From: Mastigias papua
Taxonomy: Eukaryota; Cnidaria; Scyphozoa; Rhizostomeae; Mastigiidae
Assembly: GCA_964019165.1 (NCBI GenBank)
Contig: OZ025279.1
Coordinates: 11,968,076-12,032,075, forward strand
Length of the DNA stretch: 64,000 nt
Direction: 5' to 3'
Below, piece after piece: positions 11,802-64,000 of this stretch. The position numbers and the translations under genes are program-made. The notes beneath the pieces are model-generated. The model worked only from the letters and a program-made list of their open reading frames with translations. It made no database searches and was not told the origin of the DNA. How positions within the stretch are numbered: position 1 is the first letter of the stretch; every line of letters begins with the position of its first letter.

Positions 11802-14197
11802 ACGGCAAACTCGTCGGCAAAAGCTTTGATTATGATAAATGTTCTTTGTTCAAATCTGTTGGTAAATGTAATTTTATACACTCCCATTCAAAAGTCCTTG
11901 GGAACTCCACTGATAGTATACCCTACTGTGGAAATAAATAGTTACAACGTCCTCAAGTTATTAGACTTGTAAGCAGAGTTCTATACGATTCTTACCTAAA
12001 TAATGGGCTTATTGAATTGTTTTACAACAAACCGGAGTCTGTGGGAAACGAGGTTTGATATGTTTGTCACAAGTTCTATTTAGCTGTATAACACAAACTG
12101 AAGCACATCTCTGAAACCAAAACTGGTACCAGTAACATATGATTCTACGGTCGCAATGATGATTCTTTCTGTATGCTAAACACTCTTTAGTTTTAAAAAT
12201 CACATTTGTTCGCGTCACCTGTTATAAGTAATTATTTTGAATGCCAATTGAACAAGAATTTTAGTAAGGGATCAATGATGAAATACATGTAATGCAAGCA
12301 GTTAATCCCAGTCCACAGATTGCGTCTACTTTAAAAACATACAATGTAACGGGCCTATAGAAGTAGGGGACTTGTCAGGAGGGGCCTTGGTCGTGGTTTT
12401 GAGGCTAAAGAAAAACTTTCCGACAGTTTTCCTTCATCGCCGCCTCTCAAAATGGTAATTGTGGTATGAAAGATTCATACAAAGCAAAAAGGCCTTAAAT
12501 CCGACAGAGTTTATGCTAAAGGGGCTGTAGTTCCTTCTGCACATTAGCCACTGCGCAACTGGGACCATTGGGAGATTGGCTATACTTTTAAACTCTACAT
12601 TTCTTTTGTCTAGTGCAGGGACGGACAAGTCGGTCTAAGTTGACACTTGAAGACTATTCGTTTCGGTCAACATTGCTAAACCCCTGTTGTTAACGTTAAT
12701 CAGTTAGGCATTCAGTAGCTACACCACAAAGTTTGTTGAGATGTGGCCCGAGATAAAAAGTGACGAAGAATCAAAGAATCGTGATTCATCGACCATTAAT
12801 CATTCGAATCGCCCAACTCAAATACTAGGAAATCGGGCCTTTCATCCTGCGGTTGATGACGCTGTTACAATATAGTGGAATCACTTTAAATATATTCCAG
12901 TTTTGGACATGGTAGCTGAGCAGTTCTCGTCTACTGATGCATAGCGGTTCAATTTGAGAATGGGCTCTATTCTTAGCTCTCTAATCGCCCCTACAAAGCC
13001 ATTTATCAAAATTATAATCCATAAAATCCAAAACCAAATGAAGTAGATCTCACGCTCCAATATCCAAACAGATGCTGATTGCGAGTTAGACCAAATGGTG
13101 ATATTTTTCCGCGGCTAAGGGAGCGGTCATTATTTGTGACCAGGGTGTGGACTGAAGATAAAATGGTGTGGTGACTGAAAAAATAAGCTGTGTTAGGTGG
13201 GGTAGAAGAATAATGTTTGACCACTGGGGTAATGTAAAAACATACACCATATTTAAGCATAAATACAGCCATGTTTTGCTGTTTTCATTCCGTGGGGTAA
13301 AGAAAGTGTGACTAAAGCAAATGGTGGGGTAAAATTTTTTGAGGGCATATACCACTTTCTCTTCAGTCCCCATCTTTCTCATAAATAACGACTGCTCCCT
13401 AATACTAAACCAATGCAAATCATCAAAAATGCCAATGAACAGTTTGATTTATATCCCATTGGCCCTAATAATAATAGGGCATTCCCTCACGTTTTCCTAG
13501 ATATATGACTGTGATTGTGACGGTTAACAGAAATCAATACAAGTCCAGCTCTATTTCATGTTTGATCTAAGTCCATGCTTGAAAACCATAAGATTGAATT
13601 CGTGGTTGTGTTCTGCTAAGGAGGGCCTCAATCCATGATCGAAACTCTGCATTAACTAAGGGGATTAACTTATGTTTGGCTTTCTGTGTTACAGCCTCAA
13701 CCTAAAACCACTGCCAAAAGTCTTAGCACACTCGCAGTATTTTTGACATAGCCAATGAGTGTTCACCTCCCCCGTGAAAACAATGCCGATTTAAACAGGC
13801 TTTATACGTAGTAAATAAGTCATTAGCATATCCTTCAGCCCAACATTGCTTGGGGGAGAGAGGGCAATGGTCTGTCCTGCTTCAAGTGAAACTTATAATT
13901 GTCACACAAAATGCTCTAGCAACAGGGTGTTCCAAGGACCTATGGCACTGATTCTATATTTCAAAATGCAAAATATGAGGGAGACGTTTACAGATTGTGA
14001 TTACTTATTCTGAAATGCATTACTCTAATGTAGGAATTTTGAAAAATGACGATTGGCTGACGCTTCATAAAGCTTCATGAAACATTAATTCTCCACTTCT
14101 GGAAGATTATAGAACCCTTCTGTCGCTAAATGTTCTCTGTTGTAAAACGGTTAAATGTTAAAGTGTAGATTTAGATAAAGCTGCCAGCTAACACGCG
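11802..14197. other. Intergenic, no gene recognised
   Basis: I found no conserved coding segment on either strand. At 13100-13340 a short motif with GGGGTAA recurs four to five times and may be a decayed repeat. Minus frames at 13012-13418 lack any family signature. Confidence 0.4.
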
Positions 14198-14460
14198 CTT
14201 TCTCTATAAGAATGTTTTTTCACAAAACACTGACACTTTCTCAGCTTTTTCATGATTTCAGCACTGAAACTGTCTTAAGACCCTCAAAGCAATGCCTACT
14301 GTAGTACATTATAAAATCCTTCTGTATAATAATGCAGCCAACTCGAATATTCTCACTAAAAATGGTCTTAAGTAAGCTTCAGTACTTAAAATCACGAAAA
14401 AGCTAAGAAACTCTCAGCACTACGCGAAAAAACTTTCTTTAAAAAAAGCGTGGACTTTCC
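14198..14460. mobile_element. Foldback element with about 85 bp arms
   Basis: The left arm (about 14198-14285) contains CTCAGCTTTTTCATGATTT and CTTAAGACC. The right arm (about 14372-14460) contains the inverse, AAATCACGAAAAAGCTAAG and GGTCTTAAG. Pairing runs through most of both arms around a loop of about 85 bases. It is a MITE-like remnant with no coding content. Confidence 0.6.
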
Positions 14461-14710
14461 TATAAATCACTTTCCTACAAAAAATTGCAGCTTTGTGAAA
14501 GAATCGCTCTTAAATAACCGTAGACTGCCAGTTCCTCTCTTTAGCTAAAATTATTTTAGTTGCTCCTAGAAGGGAACACAACTACGTAGCAAAGTGAATA
14601 GCGACTATTATTTGGATAGTTATGTGACTGGACAACCATCCTTAAATTATCGTTGTATACTCTACTTTTCTTTATACGAATGCTAAAATTCAGCACAATT
14701 TAAGCAATAC

Positions 14711-14778
14711 AATGTACCATTCATAGCCAGAAAAGACACAGGATCACCGAGTTCTGCTATGAATGGTACTCACAATAT
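14711..14778. repeat. Small hairpin repeat, copy 1 of 3
   Basis: The inverted arms GTACCATTCATAGC and GCTATGAATGGTAC enclose a conserved centre, AGAAAAGACACAGGATCACC. Related copies with changed arms are at about 37290-37357 (inside a LINE remnant) and 51266-51344. The centre is shared and the arms vary. Origin unknown. Confidence 0.5.
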
Positions 14779-15339
14779 AAACGAAATTTATACAACATAC
14801 TAAACAAAAGAAAGCAAACAATTTTTAAGAGAAAAACAAAAAGTTTCAAAGGTGTATCTAAAGATAGATACCCGAGGGTCACATGAAAAGAAGATTGTAA
14901 ATTTATATGATAGATCATTTAATTTTATTGGTACAATCTACTTGGATATAGATATCGCAACAATTTCAATATACTTCAATGCCGGACTACTATCCTGATT
15001 ACCCATGTTGAACTGGCATCCTGCCAGGGTGCTATGCGGTAAACTGAAACGCTTGGACATGCGCAAAAGCATTCTACTTATAGCTAGCACTGGTTTGCTG
15101 CAGGCCTTAGGCAGACAACACATCACGAGGTATTTGTTTTGGGTCCACTCCTTCTCTTTACCTTCTGTTCTTCTCATAATTTTCAACTGAAAACTTCCAG
15201 GATTCAGAACGTAAAAGTGTGAGTAAAAGCAGGCAGTTCACAGCGCAACAGGGCTGCATTTTCGAGGCACAAATGGTGAACCTTTGCACACAAATTATGT
15301 AGCATATATTTTATCAAGAAAAGTCGTCAACTTTTAAAA

Positions 15340-15363
15340 CATGTCGACTTGCGTCTTCATCAG
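15340..15363 (-). ncRNA. Hammerhead-like motif, degraded
   Basis: On the minus strand the sequence CTGATGA is followed by AGACGCAAGTC, a stem-loop with a GCAA tetraloop where hammerhead stem II should be, then GACATG in place of the expected GAAACGT. The first half of the core is perfect and the second half is altered, so it is probably an inactive relic of the same family as the motif at 19206. Established knowledge: minimal type I hammerheads of this design occur in Penelope-like elements and retrozymes of invertebrates. Confidence 0.4.
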
Positions 15364-17060
15364 TACCTATATTGATTAAGACACAAGTGGAACCGCTTCA
15401 AAAAGGTTGAAGTTTTTTCAAGATGCCTATTTATGCTTTTAAAAACTTTTCGTGGCTAATAAAGATTGCGAAAAGGCAGGTGATATTCATATAACTTGTT
15501 TTTTGAGTTAATGAAGCACAGCAAAACACAAAAAGGCCGAGATTCCTTTGTAAATGCGCGATGAGATTCAAGTACAATTATGAATCATGGGAAGTATCCA
15601 TTAAACCACCAGTCGATTGACTGGAAAAAACAGGACTACTGCGCAGCAAAATCAGATGTGAATGCGGATGTGTAACTATGGAGACAACAAATCCTCGTAG
15701 TAAAAACACAGAAAACCTCCTACAGATGTGGACCTCGCATTAACATCCTTAAGACATCCAGGCAAAAGGAGAAAATAGATGTATATTTAAAATTATCAAA
15801 TTGTACAGTCCGTTAAAACAACGTATCATGTATGCATTTCCTGCAAGAATATATACATAAACAACAAATATTTAATAATAAAATTACAAACTATCTCTGG
15901 AAAATCTAAAACTTTAGATGTAAATATACACATAATCATGGTTTATTTTCTATGTATTTTTTCTGCTGTTGGATTAAGTAACAGGTTAATTGTTTATATA
16001 TATATATATATAATTTATCAGATAGTTCATTTTCGAGGGGTACAAATACATTTTTTGTATAGGAAGCGAGGTATCAAGAAATCATTACTTACTTAATACG
16101 CTGAAATTGCAACTAAAAGCACCTCGGTTATTTAGTGATAGATTCACTAGCCACAAACTTCAGGAAGCTCGGTGTAATACTGAACGCATTAGCAGTTAAA
16201 ACCGAGCTACTGCTAGTGCCTGTTGTAATGGAAAACTAAGAGGAATCATATACTCTTTTGTTATAAGAACACACTTCATAAGAACACTGAGACAAGATTT
16301 CCAGAAAAACTAAGAACAGTGCCTTAGATCTGCCTTTTAGAAGAGGATCTTCGCAAAAACTAAACTACCAACAGTCTGCTAGCAAAAATTTTGATGAGGT
16401 TGTTCATAATGAAGTTGTTGATGACGTCAGCATTCGTTGCTCTATTTTCAAATGTGGCCAAATGGAATGTTCCAGAAACTGTTTACTGCGTGCAGGTACT
16501 CAAAACCTGTAAAACTCGCTTTTGAAATAAGAACAATCTTACGAGCATTTGAGCCTAAAATTATCAAAAAGTTAAGAACATTGAGCCTGAGCAGAAATCA
16601 TCCGAAACCTCTGATCCTCATTCGCTAATCCTGTAATGTTGCTATGCATTCGTATTATTAGTATTATTATTTTATCCTGCGCAACGCGTTGATTGCAGCT
16701 GTTCAACTCTCACCTTTGCCTACAAAAAGATACTTAACTGAAAACACGGATTTAAGTTCTCATTAGTGTATACAAATAGGCTACCCTAAAAACTGGATGT
16801 AGAAAAAAGTAATTCACAACTACAGAGTCAGATTCATAATGATGTTATGATTGTCTCTGTAAATATTTCTGCCGTGTCGGTGAAAGAAAGTACTGTGATG
16901 GATGCGAATTGCAAGCACTTCTCAAGACTACATCCAAGGTTCAGAGTTGGGAAGTGAGAAGAGAGTTATCCAAAATTAAGCAGGAATGATAGTTTCGAGA
17001 GACTCTTTTACAGGATTTTGCAGAATTCTAGCGGTGCTTACGGATTATCACTCGTTGACT
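15364..17060 (-). other. Downstream flank and probable 3' UTR of CC2D2A
   Basis: This lies just past the CC2D2A stop. No canonical AATAAA on the minus strand was located close to the stop, so the 3' end is unplaced. TCTTATAAGAA-type repeats (about 16255-16620) and a short (TA)n at 15996-16012 are present. No other gene is seen. Confidence 0.35.
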
Positions 17061-63299
<46,239 letters not shown>

Positions 63300-63875
63300 A
63301 TCTTGCCTCCGCTTTCTTATTTTGTCAGCGAATGCTCTGCAACATGATGTTAAAGCTCAAAATATACTGGCATAATGAGGGGAGCCTTGGGAGAGGTAGG
63401 AATCAGCTTTTGCAATGGTGAGGTTCAGACTGTAGGTTTTGCAAGTGCACACTCGAGATCTTTATTCTCAAATGATACTGCACACCCGGGGAATGGGTGT
63501 GGCATTGTGTTGAAAGGCATAATAGGGCGTGGCATAATTGATTAGGTTGAGCTTCATAGCAAATACTTTCCGATCCAGTCATCATAATGATAACTAAACT
63601 GGCTTTAAATTGTAAGCAAAAAGGTTAAATGTACAATTAAGGGTACACATCTCAGACTAAATGCACACTTACAAACTTGACTATTTGCTTGTGCACACAC
63701 GAGATCTCGTCAAAAAAGGCCATCATATTCTACAACCCGGGGTGAGGTTTTAACATACATAAATTATACTTCGATTCAAAAATTTATATTCTAATGCACT
63801 TCTTACCCAATATCTAAAAAGAATAAGACAATTGATGGGTTTTGAAGTCTAAGAACAAACAGCTTCAGTACTTAC

Positions 63876-63930
63876 CCTTCCACTTTTAGGTTTCCAGACG
63901 TACAACAAACTCAGCCAACAATAGCTTCGC
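63876..63930 (-). other. CC2D2A: Probable 5' UTR exon of CC2D2A
   Basis: A strong donor (GG|GTAAGTACT) lies at 63876/63875 on the minus strand. The sequence before it, joined to exon 1, is in frame with CC2D2A but meets TGA about 45 bases upstream and contains no ATG after it. This fits a non-coding first exon with translation starting in exon 1. The upper boundary is a guess and no promoter element was identified to 64000. Confidence 0.4.
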
Positions 63931-64000
63931 TAGATAGAGAGAGCAGTCATGGGCCTATCTGTATCAACCAACTCGTCATTCCTTTATTGGCAACCAAATA

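Noticed and set aside
11453..11972. Overlapping open frames of Thr, Pro, Gly and Val runs on both strands
   Set aside because: They are produced entirely by the CAC trinucleotide repeat, which is open in every frame.
13012..13418. Two overlapping minus frames (86 and 110 codons)
   Set aside because: No family signature; the region carries recurring GGGGTAA motifs suggesting a decayed repeat.

Overview
The window is AT-rich, intron-rich metazoan DNA, crowded with TA, CA and trinucleotide microsatellites, small inverted-repeat elements and LINE fragments. The repeat style and the LINE reverse transcriptase look like those of cnidarians, most likely an anthozoan. That is inference: no rRNA or mitochondrial marker is present, so the species is not fixed.

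The main content is one complete gene on the minus strand. It runs from about 63.3 kb down to a stop at 17,061 and is the orthologue of CC2D2A, the coiled-coil and C2-domain protein of the ciliary transition zone (MKS/B9 module). I assembled 49 GT-AG exons by hand. Every intron phase joins, and the frame gives 1622 residues from an ATG in exon 1, close to the 1620 of human CC2D2A. The order is N-terminal basic region, conserved linker blocks, coiled coil, first C2-like domain, conserved middle, second C2 domain, and a transglutaminase-like C-terminal domain ending in the family's highly conserved tail. A likely 5' UTR exon lies at about 63.88 kb.

A second gene, at 5,359-7,146 on the minus strand, is one open frame of 595 codons. 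It encodes a Ser-rich, probably cytosolic or nuclear protein that I do not recognise. It carries four W/K-S-L-D-(L/I) repeats, paired Ser/Thr-x-x-P-D and S-D motifs, a basic stretch, and a C-terminal charged helix followed by a proline-arginine tail.

The rest is intergenic or intronic and mostly mobile-element debris. It includes a 1.6 kb LINE reverse-transcriptase copy with one visible frameshift (37.5-39.1 kb); five other LINE 3' fragments, two beside ATG/ATC triplet repeats; a 2.6 kb element with CAGGGGCGGAT terminal inverted repeats and a 6 bp target duplication (8,750-11,375); many MITE-like foldbacks; two related tRNA-like SINEs; and a 281 bp CAC repeat.

The most novel signal is a set of hammerhead-ribozyme-like motifs. 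One group sits beside or inside small inverted repeats (15.3, 19.2, 43.0 and 43.3 kb). A separate SINE-sized family at 17.33, 24.99 and 53.35 kb shares a head beginning GAAAAGTCTGTTGG. Two of its copies carry long hairpins whose arms have diverged between copies yet stay complementary within each copy, and one copy is bounded by a perfect 12 bp direct repeat. This fits retrozyme-like, RNA-mobilised elements.
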